Origin: Burkholderiales bacterium
GTDB lineage: Bacteria > Pseudomonadota > Gammaproteobacteria > Burkholderiales > JAHFRG01
DNA: 64,000 nt
Assembly: GCA_035518095.1 (NCBI GenBank)
Contig: DATIXX010000071.1
Span: forward strand, 1 to 64,000
Direction of reading: 5' to 3'
Of the stretch, positions 22,201-31,286 are shown one piece after another. The translations under genes and the position numbers were made by a program. Each line of letters opens with the position of its first letter. Within the stretch, counting starts at the first letter, position 1. Below the pieces are notes generated by a model. That model was given only the letters and a program-made list of their open reading frames with translations, was not told the DNA's origin and ran no database searches.

Positions 22201-22322
22201 CCGGAGAACTAATGTTGCAGACGGTTGTTTTCGTCTCCCGCTTCTCCTCCCTGAGCGGGTGCCTTAAATCTAATTAAGGCGTTTCGCCCCCGGTTTGTTC
22301 CCCTTTAACCGGGGGTTTTTTA
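22201..22322 (+). ncRNA. Candidate small RNA with an anti-Shine-Dalgarno loop
   Basis: A chain of four hairpins with almost no spacers. Arms AGACG/CGTCT are at 22219-22223 and 22232-22236. Arms CCCGCT/AGCGGG are at 22237-22242 and 22254-22259, with an 11-base loop TCTCCTCCCTG. Arms GCCTTAA/TTAAGGC are at 22261-22267 and 22274-22280. The fourth is a 9-bp terminator stem. A fifth possible stem (CCGGG/CCCGG, 22174-22178 with 22200-22204) overlaps the left edge. The second loop contains CCUCC, complementary to ribosome binding sites. The 5' end is uncertain: GATAAT boxes at 22151 and 22163 and a TTATAC at 22189 are possible -10 elements. No reading frame covers it. I do not recognise a named family. 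Confidence 0.55.
22287..22322 (+). terminator. Intrinsic terminator of the small RNA candidate
   Basis: A 9-bp GC-rich stem (CCCCCGGTT at 22287-22295, AACCGGGGG at 22307-22315) with an 11-base loop is followed by TTTTTTATT. The T-run is on the plus strand, although no protein gene lies upstream on that strand for more than 1.2 kb. This argues for a non-coding transcript ending here. Confidence 0.85.
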
Positions 22323-22986
22323 TTCTTGAGACCGACGCAAAATTGCGCCAAAGCGGCGGGGAGGGCGGCAACGGGTTCAGTAATCCCGGTTCTGGAAATG
22401 GCTGGCAACGAATTGCACCTACATCGGTACCCAAACCGGGCTAACGTTTCAGCAACATTGCGAAGCAGGTCTTTTACGCCTGTTTGTTCGACTCGGTGTC
22501 CAAGTTCAGCAGGGTATGAACGGTGTTCCGGATCGGCGGGGAAACCGAGCGGCAATTTTGTACCCGGTCCAATCAACTATTTTCTGGTTTGCAGCTACTC
22601 GCTTAACTGCAGTTCTCCACGCCGCAGAGCGGCAGGCGCCGTCACATAACCCAGTCGGTCGGATCCAAACGATAGCTCGCATCCCACTAGCTCAAAAAAA
22701 TTGCCCAATGGCCGCGGTTGATCTGGAAATGCAAATAAGCCATTTGGCATTTGCAAGCGCACTTTTTTGCGCTCGATTTTGCGAGTTTGCAGCAATCTAC
22801 AATAGTTATCTCTTTGCCAAATGACGCGTGCCGATCGGGCGGGTTCCGAATACAGGAAAGGATTTGGCGCGCTGAAACCGGGAAATGAATAGATTCGACG
22901 CACGTAGTTTAATAGCGCGATTGACAATGGCTGATATAAAATGAGCCGGTTATTGGAACGGGGATTTTTAGGGAACTGATCAGAGA
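22323..22986. other. Gene-free stretch before cytochrome c4
   Basis: About 660 bases with no reading frame that looks like a protein on either strand. It contains the 26-base palindrome at 22730-22755 and a TTGACA at 22921 with a TATAAA only 8 bases further on, too close for a normal promoter. Nothing else is recognised. Confidence 0.5.
22730..22755. repeat. Near-perfect 26-base palindrome
   Basis: TGCAAAT-AA-GCCA-TT-TGGC-ATTTGCA has 11 base pairs of exact symmetry, interrupted only by an AA bulge and a 2-base centre. The centre is too tight for a normal RNA loop, so it looks more like a protein-binding site in DNA. It lies about 230 bases upstream of the cytochrome c4 gene. Confidence 0.5.
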
Positions 22987-23601
22987 ATGAAACCTACTAT
23001 GCTGTTGCTCGCTGCGGCCGGCATGCTGTGTCCGGCTATCGCCGCCAATCCGGCGCAGGGCGACGCAGCAAAAGTGCAGCAAATCGCGACTCAAGTATGC
23101 GCCGCATGCCATGGCGCGGACGGAAATAGCCTGCTCCCGGCGACTCCCAATCTTGCCGGGCAGTACCCTGAGTATCTTACCAGCCAGTTGCTGAGTTTTA
23201 AGACGGGCGCGCGCAAGAACGCGGTGATGTCCGGGATCGCTGCCACTCTGACTCCGGATGATATGAAAAATTTGGGGGCCTACTATGGTGAACAGCCCCC
23301 AAAGCTCGGCACTGCCACAAACCCCGAACTGGTTGCCCTCGGAGAAAAGATATATCGGGGCGGCGTTGCCGCGACCGCCGTTCCCGCGTGCGCTGCCTGC
23401 CATACTCCTGATGGCGCCGGTATTCCCCCGCTGTTTCCGCGTCTTGCTGGCCAGCACGCGGAGTATGTCCTCGCGCAATTAAAAGCGTTCAGCAGTGGCG
23501 AGCGTGCTGATGACAACAGCAAAATGATGCGTGCTATCGCGGTGAAACTTAGCGACAAGGAAATGCAGGCCGTGGGCCAGTACATTTCGGGTCTACATTA
23601 A
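22987..23601 (+). CDS. Diheme cytochrome c4
   Basis: A 204-residue periplasmic electron carrier, normally feeding terminal oxidases. A signal peptide (MKPTMLLLAAAGMLCPAIA) is followed by two similar cytochrome c domains, each with CAACH (about residues 38-42 and 131-135). Candidate distal Met ligands are in NAVMSG and SKMMRA. Length and the two-domain layout fit the c4 family. It has its own long upstream region. Oxidase partners are not in the window. Confidence 0.93.
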   Translation: MKPTMLLLAAAGMLCPAIAANPAQGDAAKVQQIATQVCAACHGADGNSLLPATPNLAGQYPEYLTSQLLSFKTGARKNAVMSGIAATLTPDDMKNLGAYYGEQPPKLGTATNPELVALGEKIYRGGVAATAVPACAACHTPDGAGIPPLFPRLAGQHAEYVLAQLKAFSSGERADDNSKMMRAIAVKLSDKEMQAVGQYISGLH

Positions 23602-23650
23602 AGCATATCTCCATCAATCAAAGTTTCTACCCGCATACCTTCCAGCCGCT

Positions 23651-24241
23651 TTAGCCTAATTCATTTTTTCGCGTTATCGCCCGTGCGAATTTCCTGGCGG
23701 ATAGAAGCTGCGCTTTCATAGCAATATCCCATAGCGCAACCTTATCCTGTACCAACTCGTTCGCAACGTTCGCCGCATCGGGCGGCGGCAATTCCAGATG
23801 CGCGTCGGTCTCACCAGCGCCCGCGGCGACCACCCGCATTCCCGACTTGGCCGCAATGTGCACCATGGGCCGGTTCTCGCTGAGGCAGTGCATGAAAAGA
23901 ATTTTGATATAGTGGTTACGCGCATGCGCCTCGGCGCGCTTAAATAGCGCCGTACCGATACCTTGGCGGCGATGTCCGGGCAAAATGCTTACGCCAAGCT
24001 CGGCGGCGTCGTGTTCAGGATCAAGTGCCAAGTGCGCGACTCCGGCAAGCTTCAGACTGTCATCGAATACGCCGAACACCGCGTCCTTTTCGAAGTTGAT
24101 TTTGTCCACATAGGAATTCAGCGCTTCCTTGCTCAACGAGCTGCCAAAGCGCAATCGCAGGTCTTCGGGCGGAAGAGCGAGGAAGTGCTGGCGCAATGCC
24201 TCGTCGCTGAGTGCCGACAACTGTTTGATGAGCGCCGTCAT
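23651..24241 (-). CDS. GNAT-family N-acetyltransferase
   Basis: A 196-residue acetyltransferase of unknown substrate. The acetyl-CoA binding motif A is clear ([20 protein letters not shown], about residues 84-103), with a well-formed beta-bulge region before it. The N-terminal part ([20 protein letters not shown]) resembles the GNAT subgroup often fused or linked to metabolic operons. Its start overlaps the hemL stop by 4 bases (ATGA), so it is co-translated with hemL, though no direct role in haem synthesis is implied. Confidence 0.85.
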   Translation of the reverse strand: MTALIKQLSALSDEALRQHFLALPPEDLRLRFGSSLSKEALNSYVDKINFEKDAVFGVFDDSLKLAGVAHLALDPEHDAAELGVSILPGHRRQGIGTALFKRAEAHARNHYIKILFMHCLSENRPMVHIAAKSGMRVVAAGAGETDAHLELPPPDAANVANELVQDKVALWDIAMKAQLLSARKFARAITRKNELG

Positions 24242-25518
24242 AACTCGGCAAACACCTGCTCGGCCGCCGCGAGCGTTGCATCAATTTCCCTTTCGCCGTG
24301 CGCAGCAGATACAAAACCCGCTTCAAATGGCGACGGAGCGAAATAGAAGCCTTTTTGCAGCATGGCGTGGAAAAAACGCGTGAACCTGGATGTATCGCAC
24401 TGTCTGACTTCGCTGTAATTTTGCGGCGGATTTTGCCGGAAATAAATGCCAAACATGCCTCCTACAGCTTGTGACGAAAATGCTGCTCGGCGTCTGCGGG
24501 CGGCCATGCTCAAGCCTTCGCACAGTTTTTGCGTAGCTGCGGAGAGCTTTTCGTAAAATCCGGGCGCTTGGACCAAGCGCAGCGTCGCCAAGCCCGCCGC
24601 CACTGCCACTGGATTGCCTGAGAGCGTGCCCGCCTGATATACCGGGCCGCACGGGGAAATGTCCTGCATGATATCGCGTCTGCCGCCGAACGCGCCAAGC
24701 GGCATGCCGCCTCCAATTATCTTGCCCAGGGTAGTGAGATCAGGAATGATTTTGTAGAGCCCCTGTGCACCCGTCAGCGCAACCCTAAATCCGGTCATCA
24801 CCTCGTCGAAAATGAGCACCGCGCCATTTTTTGTACACAGACTTCTAAGCAGCTGCAAGAATTCCATTGTGGGTTTGACTAAGTTCATATTGCCGGCGAC
24901 AGGTTCCACTATCACTGCAGCGATTTCCCCGCCCATGTTATTGAAAATTCGCTCCAAGGCTTCGCTGTCGTTAAATTCAAGCACCGTGGTCAGGGCAGCG
25001 ATTTGCGTTGGAACGCCGGCAGAATCGGGCTGGGCCAAAGTGAGTGCGCCCGATCCCGCCTTCACCAGCAACGAGTCCGCGTGGCCATGATAACAACCGG
25101 CAAACTTGATGATGCGGTTTCTGCCAGTAAAGCCGCGCGCAAGGCGAACCGCGCTCATCGTGGCCTCGGTACCGGAGCTCACCAGGCGCACCTGTTGCAG
25201 TGACGGTAATAGCTGACACAGAAGCCGCGCCATTTCCAGTTCGGTTTCAGTTGGTGCGCCAAAGCTCAGGCCTTTAGCGGCCGTTCGGTCGACCGCGGCG
25301 ACGACATCAGGATATGCGTGGCCAAGAATTAGCGGACCCCAGGAGCCGACGTAATCCACGTAGGCCTTGCCGTCCGCATCCCATACCGTTGCACCCTGAC
25401 CCCGAGTCACAAAAAACGGAGTGCCACCGACGGATTTAAATGCTCGCACCGGCGAATTTACTCCGCCCGGAATGAATTGTTGCGATTGCTCGAATAGTTC
25501 CTGGTTACGCGACGCCAT
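24238..25518 (-). CDS. hemL: Glutamate-1-semialdehyde 2,1-aminomutase
   Basis: A PLP enzyme (426 residues) that makes 5-aminolevulinate from glutamate-1-semialdehyde, showing that the organism uses the C5 route to haem. The PLP lysine is in [17 protein letters not shown]. Substrate-loop blocks [13 protein letters not shown] and [15 protein letters not shown] are present. I chose the ATG giving [12 protein letters not shown], the usual N-terminus. It overlaps the thiE stop by 14 bases, and an upstream start would add 32 atypical residues. No ribosome binding site is obvious, so coupling to thiE is likely. Confidence 0.96.
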   Translation of the reverse strand: MASRNQELFEQSQQFIPGGVNSPVRAFKSVGGTPFFVTRGQGATVWDADGKAYVDYVGSWGPLILGHAYPDVVAAVDRTAAKGLSFGAPTETELEMARLLCQLLPSLQQVRLVSSGTEATMSAVRLARGFTGRNRIIKFAGCYHGHADSLLVKAGSGALTLAQPDSAGVPTQIAALTTVLEFNDSEALERIFNNMGGEIAAVIVEPVAGNMNLVKPTMEFLQLLRSLCTKNGAVLIFDEVMTGFRVALTGAQGLYKIIPDLTTLGKIIGGGMPLGAFGGRRDIMQDISPCGPVYQAGTLSGNPVAVAAGLATLRLVQAPGFYEKLSAATQKLCEGLSMAARRRRAAFSSQAVGGMFGIYFRQNPPQNYSEVRQCDTSRFTRFFHAMLQKGFYFAPSPFEAGFVSAAHGEREIDATLAAAEQVFAEL

Positions 25519-26146
25519 GACGTTGATGCGCAAACAAAGAAGCAAAAATTTTTGCCGTTTCCACGATGTCGGAGGCATTGAAAAGTGCGGAAATGACGCC
25601 AACCGCGTCCGCACCCGCTTCTATCAGCAACGCGGCGTTTTGCAGATTGATTCCTCCAATTGCCACGACGGGCACGTTCAGCCGCAATTTTGCGTTCCGC
25701 AACAATTTGAACGGCGCTCTGACTGCATCGGGTTTGACAGTGGAAGAAAAGAAACGTCCGAACGCTACATAATCTGCTCCCTCGGCCTCGCATTGGAGCG
25801 CGCGCTGCAAATCGTTGTAGCACGAAGCGCCAAGGAGCTTATGCTTGCCAAGCCTGATTCGCGCGTCCGCGATCGGACAGTCGCTCGATCCAAGATGTAC
25901 ACCGCCGGCGTTAATTTCAAGCGCCAGTTCCAGGTCGTCGTTAACGATCATTGGCACTGCGGCCTCGCGGCATACGCGCATAAGTGCGCTTGCCTGCTGC
26001 AGCTTAAGTGATTGATCGGCGCTCTTGTTACGGTATTGAAGGGCGCGCGCGCCGCCTTCAAGCGCCAGGCGCACTTGTTTAATTAATTTCTGGGTATCAG
26101 CCAGGTCGGGAGTTATTGCGTAAAGACCACTAATCCTGCCGTTCAT
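25505..26146 (-). CDS. thiE: Thiamine-phosphate synthase
   Basis: A TIM-barrel enzyme (213 residues) that joins HMP pyrophosphate and thiazole phosphate to thiamine phosphate. The N-terminal GLYAITPD, the LQYRNK and VNDD pyrophosphate/metal residues, GVHLGSSD and the C-terminal VVAIGGI and [13 protein letters not shown] are all typical. I chose the ATG at 26146, preceded by an AG-rich GAAGAAG inside thiD, with a 17-base overlap. The usual GPVFPT segment is replaced by GRFFSST, a mild deviation. Confidence 0.94.
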   Translation of the reverse strand: MNGRISGLYAITPDLADTQKLIKQVRLALEGGARALQYRNKSADQSLKLQQASALMRVCREAAVPMIVNDDLELALEINAGGVHLGSSDCPIADARIRLGKHKLLGASCYNDLQRALQCEAEGADYVAFGRFFSSTVKPDAVRAPFKLLRNAKLRLNVPVVAIGGINLQNAALLIEAGADAVGVISALFNASDIVETAKIFASLFAHQRHGVA

Positions 26147-26954
26147 CTTCTTCGCGCGCCCAGAACAGGCGATCGGGTATGTACTGTCCCATCCCGGGGC
26201 GAAATGCCAATTTGAGCGCATGCCAGGTGTATTCCTGCGCGTCTCTGACGGCTTCAGAAATAGTCAGGCCGTTGGCGATGGTTGCCGTTACGGCAGCGGC
26301 AAGCGTACAACCCGAGCCGTGGTAACTGCCCGGCAAGCGCTCCCAGGAATCATTTCGCAAGATGCCTTCTTGCGCGTACAAAGTATTAATAACCTGTGGC
26401 GTATTTTCGTGCGTGCCGGTAATCAGCACGTATTCACAGCCCATTCCGAGAAGCCGTTGTGCGCAATCGCTCAAAGCCGGTTCGTCGCCTTCGTTGGCAT
26501 CGTCCAGCGCCAAACGTCTTGCTTCCACGCTGTTGGGCGTCATTAAAGTTGTTTGCGGAATTAAAAGCTCACGCATAGCTGCGATCATTTCATCGGTAAC
26601 CAGTTCATCGCCGCGTCCAGACGCCAGCACCGGATCAAGTACCAAAGGAATGTCCGGGTAGTCCGACACGACTTCAGCGATGGCAGCGATGATTTCCACG
26701 CTGCCAAGCAGGCCGATTTTGAACGCGGACACCGCCATGTCTTCGAGGACACAACGCGCTTGGTCGGCGACCCAATCCGCATCCAGTGCAAGTAAATCTT
26801 CCACACCTGCGCTGTCCTGGATAGTGACAGCAGTTACCACTGAAAGCGGATGGCAGCCCATGCTCGAGAGCGTCATGATATCGGCTTGCAAACCCGCGCC
26901 GCCAGAAGGATCGGTGGCAGCGAAGCAAAGAACCATCGGAGGGGGCTGAGGCAT
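26130..26954 (-). CDS. thiD: Hydroxymethylpyrimidine/phosphomethylpyrimidine kinase
   Basis: A 274-residue ribokinase-fold enzyme that phosphorylates HMP and HMP-P for thiamine synthesis. The N-terminal ATDPSGGAGLQADI, the mid-protein VLDPVLASGRG, and the anion-hole motif GSYHGSGCTLAAA near residue 230 are diagnostic. It heads thiD-thiE-hemL-GNAT on the minus strand and diverges from rubredoxin with only 48 bases between. No TPP riboswitch fits in that gap. Confidence 0.95.
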   Translation of the reverse strand: MPQPPPMVLCFAATDPSGGAGLQADIMTLSSMGCHPLSVVTAVTIQDSAGVEDLLALDADWVADQARCVLEDMAVSAFKIGLLGSVEIIAAIAEVVSDYPDIPLVLDPVLASGRGDELVTDEMIAAMRELLIPQTTLMTPNSVEARRLALDDANEGDEPALSDCAQRLLGMGCEYVLITGTHENTPQVINTLYAQEGILRNDSWERLPGSYHGSGCTLAAAVTATIANGLTISEAVRDAQEYTWHALKLAFRPGMGQYIPDRLFWAREEDERQD

Positions 26955-27002
26955 GTGGAGTTTCGTTATAATAATGGCATTTTAGCTTAAACGTTGCGCC
27001 GC

Positions 27003-27167
27003 ATGAAAACTTATATGTGCCTGATTTGCGGTTTTATCTATGACGAGGCCGCAGGTTTGCCAGAAGAGGGCATCGCCCCGGGCACGAAGTGGCAGGATCT
27101 GCCGCCTAACTGGTGCTGCCCCGAGTGCGGAGCGCGAAAAGAAGATTTTGAGATGATCGAGATATAG
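27003..27167 (+). CDS. Rubredoxin
   Basis: A 54-residue iron protein for one-electron transfer. The Fe ligands are Cys6 and Cys9 (CLICG) and Cys39 and Cys42 (CCPECG). The acidic body with [12 protein letters not shown] is typical. A TATAAT at 26967-26972, in the 48-base gap shared with thiD, is a plausible -10 box. It is followed after 20 bases by gloA on the same strand. Its electron partner is not evident. Confidence 0.95.
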   Translation: MKTYMCLICGFIYDEAAGLPEEGIAPGTKWQDLPPNWCCPECGARKEDFEMIEI

Positions 27168-27187
27168 AAGTTCTTTAGGAGAGCACA

Positions 27188-27580
27188 ATGCGGATTATGC
27201 ATACCATGCTGCGCGTCGGCGATCTCGAACGCTCGATAGCGTTTTATACCCGGGTGTTGGGCATGCAGGTCTTGCGCAAGCAAGATTATCCCGAAGGCAA
27301 ATTTACCCTGGCTTTTGTGGGTTACGGCGATGAAGCGTCGCAGGCCGTTCTTGAGCTTACGCATAACTGGGAAATTTCCTCCTACGACCTGGGCAACGGC
27401 TACGGCCATGTAGCCATCGAAGTACCGGATGCGTATGCGGCGTGCGCGCAGGTAAAACAGCGCGGCGGCAAAGTTACGCGTGAACCCGGCCCCATGAAGC
27501 ACGGAACGACGGTGATCGCATTTGTCGAAGACCCGGACGGCTACAAAATCGAATTCATACAAGGGAAAGGCCGCGGATAG
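27188..27580 (+). CDS. gloA: Lactoylglutathione lyase (glyoxalase I)
   Basis: A 130-residue enzyme that isomerises the methylglyoxal-glutathione hemithioacetal to S-lactoylglutathione. All four metal ligands fall exactly where E. coli GloA has them: His5, Glu56, His74 and Glu122. A strong ribosome binding site (AGGAGA) lies 5 bases before the ATG. It probably shares a transcript with the rubredoxin gene and converges with the diguanylate cyclase gene. Confidence 0.96.
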   Translation: MRIMHTMLRVGDLERSIAFYTRVLGMQVLRKQDYPEGKFTLAFVGYGDEASQAVLELTHNWEISSYDLGNGYGHVAIEVPDAYAACAQVKQRGGKVTREPGPMKHGTTVIAFVEDPDGYKIEFIQGKGRG

Positions 27581-27602
27581 AGCACACGCTGCAGGTATTT
27601 GC

Positions 27603-29327
27603 TCAAGTCGCTTTCGAGGTTTCTTCTGCGATCATGAGGCGATTGCGACCCGCTTGCTTGGCACGATAAAGAGCGGCGTCCGCAGCCTGAATCAACTCTT
27701 CCGCAGTGGCCCCGTGCTGGGGGAATAGCGCCAGCCCCAGCGAAATGCTGACCGGGCCCAGCGTTTGTCCGTTTAACGTTACATGCATGCGCAGCGCGGC
27801 CTCGCGCAACAGTTCGCCGCGCTGGCGTGCAATACTTAAAGACGCTTCTGGCAAAACCAATATAAATTCCTCTCCACCGTAGCGGCAAGCAATATCGCTG
27901 CCGCGAATCTGACGCTCTATCAGGTGCGCCAGGCTTCGCAATACAGCGTCGCCAGCTTCGTGCCCGTAGGTGTCATTGAAGCGCTTGAAGTAATCTACAT
28001 CGAGAACAATTACCGCCAGCATGGTTTTTTTGCGTTCAGTACGCGCCAGCTCGCGTTGCATGACTTCCTGCAGATAACGTCGGTTATGCAGGCCCGTCAA
28101 TGGGTCGTGTATGGACTGCTGCCGTAACGTCTCGCGCAACCGCAAATTGGTAACCGCCAGCGCCACCTGGTCGGCAAACGTTGCTGCTAATTGCTGAAGC
28201 TTGTCTACGCGCTGCGCAGGTTCGCCGCGAACTGAATCCATGTCCAGTTGCAAATGCAGGAGGCCCACTGTTTCGGAATGCACCACCATCGGCACGCACA
28301 TGTAAAACAATTGCGGAACACCGGCTGCTTTTACATGATCGCACTGCAGGCCGACGCGGGGATCGTCCACCAGGTGCAACCTTCCGCGGCGCAGTGCCCA
28401 GCATTCCTGTGGGGCGAACAGTGGTCCGCCGATTTCAGGTTCGCCCCAAGTGGCGCCAGCTTCCAAATATTCACGAGAATCGTGCATTACGAAGAACACA
28501 CCGGCCTCGCCCGGGAACAAGCGCTTGCCGAACTGCGCAATGGCGTTATAAGCCTCCTTCACGTTCATACAGGATTGCAATACTCCGCTCATCTGACCCA
28601 ATACTAGTTTTTCGTGCTCCTGTTGCTGGAGCAGGCGCGTGCCGTTTTCCAGTTTTTCGCCGAGATCCTTCAGCGCCCGCTGGTCCTGCGCGCGTTGGCT
28701 AAGATCGCGGTAGGCCGCGTAAAAGATCAACGTCAGCAGGAACAGATTAGTGAGCGCGCTGGCCGCAAACAGGATATAGGTATCGCGTGAACTCATGCGC
28801 GCGGCTAGACTGCTTTGGTTCAACAGGTCCTGTTCCTGCAGTTCGATCTCGCCGATCAGGTGGCGGATTACGTCCATGGGCGCCTTTGCTTTGCCGATTG
28901 CCATGGCTTTTGCGGCGGCTTCAAATCCGGATTTTTTACGCAGGATAATAGACTCGTTTAGTTCGCCAATTTTGGTGTTGACCAGCGCAATCAGCGAATT
29001 AAAATTTTGTGCGTCCACGGACGCACCGACCGACTTCAGCAGCTCGAGCCTGGCGCCTATGCTAGCAACAGCCGCGTGGTAAGGTTCCAGATAGCGTTCC
29101 TCTCCGGTAATGAGATAGCTGCGCTCGCCGACCTCGGCGTCAGCAAGCAGCTGCAGAATGCCAGCCACGGCTTTCAGCGCCTTATGCTGCGCGCTTGCTA
29201 GGTCGACGGAAGCGACCAGTTTGACGGTGTTCCGGTAGGCGACAACGGAAAGTGCAATGTTGACGGAGACAAGCAGGGTCGCTAAACCGAACGCGAGCAG
29301 GCTTGTCTTAGGAAGGTGCCACTTCAT
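27603..29327 (-). CDS. Membrane diguanylate cyclase with CHASE3-like and GAF-like sensor regions
   Basis: A 574-residue signalling protein that should make cyclic di-GMP. A membrane helix (about 9-30) and a second one (184-206) enclose a periplasmic, mostly helical region with AEVGERSYLITGEERYLEPY, typical of CHASE3. A coiled coil (about 208-245) and a GAF-like domain (about 245-395) follow. The GGDEF domain has an intact GGEEF (484-488) and an RGSD product-inhibition site five residues before it (475-478). The gene begins 33 bases after rsmA and may be the last cistron of the lptD operon. The signal is unknown. Confidence 0.92.
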   Translation of the reverse strand: MKWHLPKTSLLAFGLATLLVSVNIALSVVAYRNTVKLVASVDLASAQHKALKAVAGILQLLADAEVGERSYLITGEERYLEPYHAAVASIGARLELLKSVGASVDAQNFNSLIALVNTKIGELNESIILRKKSGFEAAAKAMAIGKAKAPMDVIRHLIGEIELQEQDLLNQSSLAARMSSRDTYILFAASALTNLFLLTLIFYAAYRDLSQRAQDQRALKDLGEKLENGTRLLQQQEHEKLVLGQMSGVLQSCMNVKEAYNAIAQFGKRLFPGEAGVFFVMHDSREYLEAGATWGEPEIGGPLFAPQECWALRRGRLHLVDDPRVGLQCDHVKAAGVPQLFYMCVPMVVHSETVGLLHLQLDMDSVRGEPAQRVDKLQQLAATFADQVALAVTNLRLRETLRQQSIHDPLTGLHNRRYLQEVMQRELARTERKKTMLAVIVLDVDYFKRFNDTYGHEAGDAVLRSLAHLIERQIRGSDIACRYGGEEFILVLPEASLSIARQRGELLREAALRMHVTLNGQTLGPVSISLGLALFPQHGATAEELIQAADAALYRAKQAGRNRLMIAEETSKAT

Positions 29328-29360
29328 GCGTGCGTCAAAGCGCGCAACAGCAAGCCGGTT

Positions 29361-30140
29361 TTATGTTCCAACTGTTTTGCCAAGGTAGTTGGATATGCGC
29401 GCAAAATCGGCGCAAGTCAGATTCTGCGCGCGCCAGCCGGGATCAATTCCCAGCGCCGAAAAATCCTCACACGCAAGATAACGGCCCAAGGTATTACGCA
29501 AAGTTTTTCTGCGCTGTGAAAAAGCACTGCTCACAATCCGCCTGAAAAGATTTTCATTTTCCGCCTGTAATTCCCCCAAAGGGCGCGGAAGCATGCGTAC
29601 GAACGCGGATTCGACGCGGGGTGCGGGCCGAAAGGCATGACTTGGTACGTCCAGCAGTTTTTCCATGTCACAGCGATATTGTAACATCACAGACAGCCTG
29701 CCATAGGCGGTGCTGGACGGCGCGGCCACCATGCGTTCGACCACTTCTTTTTGCAGCATAACATGCAGGTCGCGGATGCAATTTGCGAAGCGCATTAAAT
29801 GAAACAGCAATGGCGAAGAAATATTGTAAGGCAGATTTCCAACGACTCGAAGGTTTTCGCCCAGCACCGAAAAATCGAAGCCGAGGGCGTCGGTAACGTG
29901 TACCGTGAGTCGAGGCGCGGCAAACTCGCCAACCAAGCGGGCAGCGATATCTCGATCGATTTCCACGACGTGCAGATGCTCAAGGTGTTCCAGCAATGGA
30001 CGGGTCAGCGCTCCCCTGCCGGGCCCAATTTCCACCATGCGATCGGAGCCCTGAGGTGCAATTGCTGCAATGATCGCATCGGTAATTTCCGGATCAATCA
30101 GAAAATTCTGGCTAAACCGTTTTCGTGCCGCAGGTAGCAT
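29361..30140 (-). CDS. rsmA: 16S rRNA dimethyladenosine transferase
   Basis: A 259-residue methyltransferase (KsgA) that dimethylates two adjacent adenosines near the 3' end of 16S rRNA, a late check in small-subunit assembly. The SAM motif VEIGPGRGALT (about 36-46) and the catalytic NLPYNISSPLLFHL are present, with the C-terminal helical domain. The N-terminus RKRFSQNFL is typical. Fourth gene of the classical lptD-surA-pdxA-rsmA order; pdxA lies 37 bases upstream. Confidence 0.97.
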   Translation of the reverse strand: MLPAARKRFSQNFLIDPEITDAIIAAIAPQGSDRMVEIGPGRGALTRPLLEHLEHLHVVEIDRDIAARLVGEFAAPRLTVHVTDALGFDFSVLGENLRVVGNLPYNISSPLLFHLMRFANCIRDLHVMLQKEVVERMVAAPSSTAYGRLSVMLQYRCDMEKLLDVPSHAFRPAPRVESAFVRMLPRPLGELQAENENLFRRIVSSAFSQRRKTLRNTLGRYLACEDFSALGIDPGWRAQNLTCADFARISNYLGKTVGT

Positions 30141-30177
30141 CGTTCAATGATCGGAATTCGGAGCAGGCGGCGCTTGA

Positions 30178-31224
30178 TTATTCTATGCCGGCCGGCACAG
30201 CGTGAATTGCGCTTCGCGTTTCCCGGCGCCTGACATTATTTGAAAGCTGCCGGGCAAGCCTGATCGCCGACCACAGGCTGCCGCTGTCGATTTTGCCTGT
30301 TCCTGCCCGCTCGAGGGCTGTGCCGTGATCGACCGAGGTGCGGATGACCGGCAAACCCAGCGTAACATTGACCCCGGAACCAAAACTCGCGTATTTCACG
30401 ACAGGAAGCCCCTGATCGTGGTACATGGTGAGAACGCAATCACAATTTCTGAGGTGTTCGCGAGTGAATAAAGTATCGGCCGGGAGCGGTCCTTGAACGT
30501 CGATACCATCGATTCGCAGCTTAGTTAACACGGGGATAATTACTCGTTGTTCTTCATCTCCCAGATAACCGTATTCGCCAGCATGAGGATTTAAGCCCGC
30601 AACCAATATGCGCGGAGCAGCAATTCCAAATCTCGAAGCCAAATCATGTTGCAGAATACGCAATTTGCACTCCAGATCGTTCCGGCTAAGAGCGGCCGGC
30701 ACATTCTTCAAAGCGAGGTGGGTGGTCGCAAGCGCCACTCGTAAACCGCCCCCGACAAGCATCATGACAACGTGCTTGGTGGCGGTTTGTTGGGCCAGAT
30801 ATTCGGTATGTCCAGTAAATGGAATGCCGGCATCATTGATTACGCCTTTGTGAACAGGCCCGGTCACCATGGCATCGAATTGTTTCTCAAGGCAGCCCTG
30901 GAGCGCCCGTTGCAACGTGCGCAGCACGTAGCCGCTATTGGCCGAGTCCGGCTTCCCCGCAACCGCGGGCTTGGCAAGCGGTTGGTGAAGAATCAGGAGA
31001 CTTCCCGAAGCCGGGGTTTTCATGCCCGCGGCAAAATCCACGAGATTGATTTTTTTCTTCAGCATCAGCGCCCGTTCGGCAAGCAGCGTTTTATCAGCGA
31101 TCACCACCACCTGCGCCCGGAATTTGCGATGCGCCAATAAGACGCATAGATCCGGCCCGATGCCTGCGGGTTCACCGGCAGTCAGGGCAAGGGTCGGAAC
31201 CGAATTAGCGCGCGCCATGAGCAT
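30178..31224 (-). CDS. pdxA: 4-hydroxythreonine-4-phosphate dehydrogenase
   Basis: An NAD-dependent enzyme of pyridoxal 5'-phosphate synthesis, 348 residues. Metal-ligand and substrate blocks are visible: GPVHKGVINDAGIPFTGHTE, GLNPHAGE, and YHDQGLPVVKY near the C-terminus. The N-terminal LALTAGEPAGIGPDL is typical. Two in-frame ATGs two codons apart are both possible; the first is used. It lies 62 bases after surA. Confidence 0.95.
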   Translation of the reverse strand: MLMARANSVPTLALTAGEPAGIGPDLCVLLAHRKFRAQVVVIADKTLLAERALMLKKKINLVDFAAGMKTPASGSLLILHQPLAKPAVAGKPDSANSGYVLRTLQRALQGCLEKQFDAMVTGPVHKGVINDAGIPFTGHTEYLAQQTATKHVVMMLVGGGLRVALATTHLALKNVPAALSRNDLECKLRILQHDLASRFGIAAPRILVAGLNPHAGEYGYLGDEEQRVIIPVLTKLRIDGIDVQGPLPADTLFTREHLRNCDCVLTMYHDQGLPVVKYASFGSGVNVTLGLPVIRTSVDHGTALERAGTGKIDSGSLWSAIRLARQLSNNVRRRETRSAIHAVPAGIE

Positions 31225-31286
31225 GCTTAAAGTGCATATAAATAAGCGCAGCGATCATTACCGATCCTCTCTACGCCACGATGAAT

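Noticed and set aside
22274-22927. Several 100-110 codon frames in the hemB-c4 gap
   Set aside because: They lack ribosome binding sites, overlap the terminator and palindrome, and look like random translations.
26955-27002. TPP riboswitch upstream of thiDE
   Set aside because: Only 48 bases separate thiD from rubredoxin, and no thi-box sequence is present.
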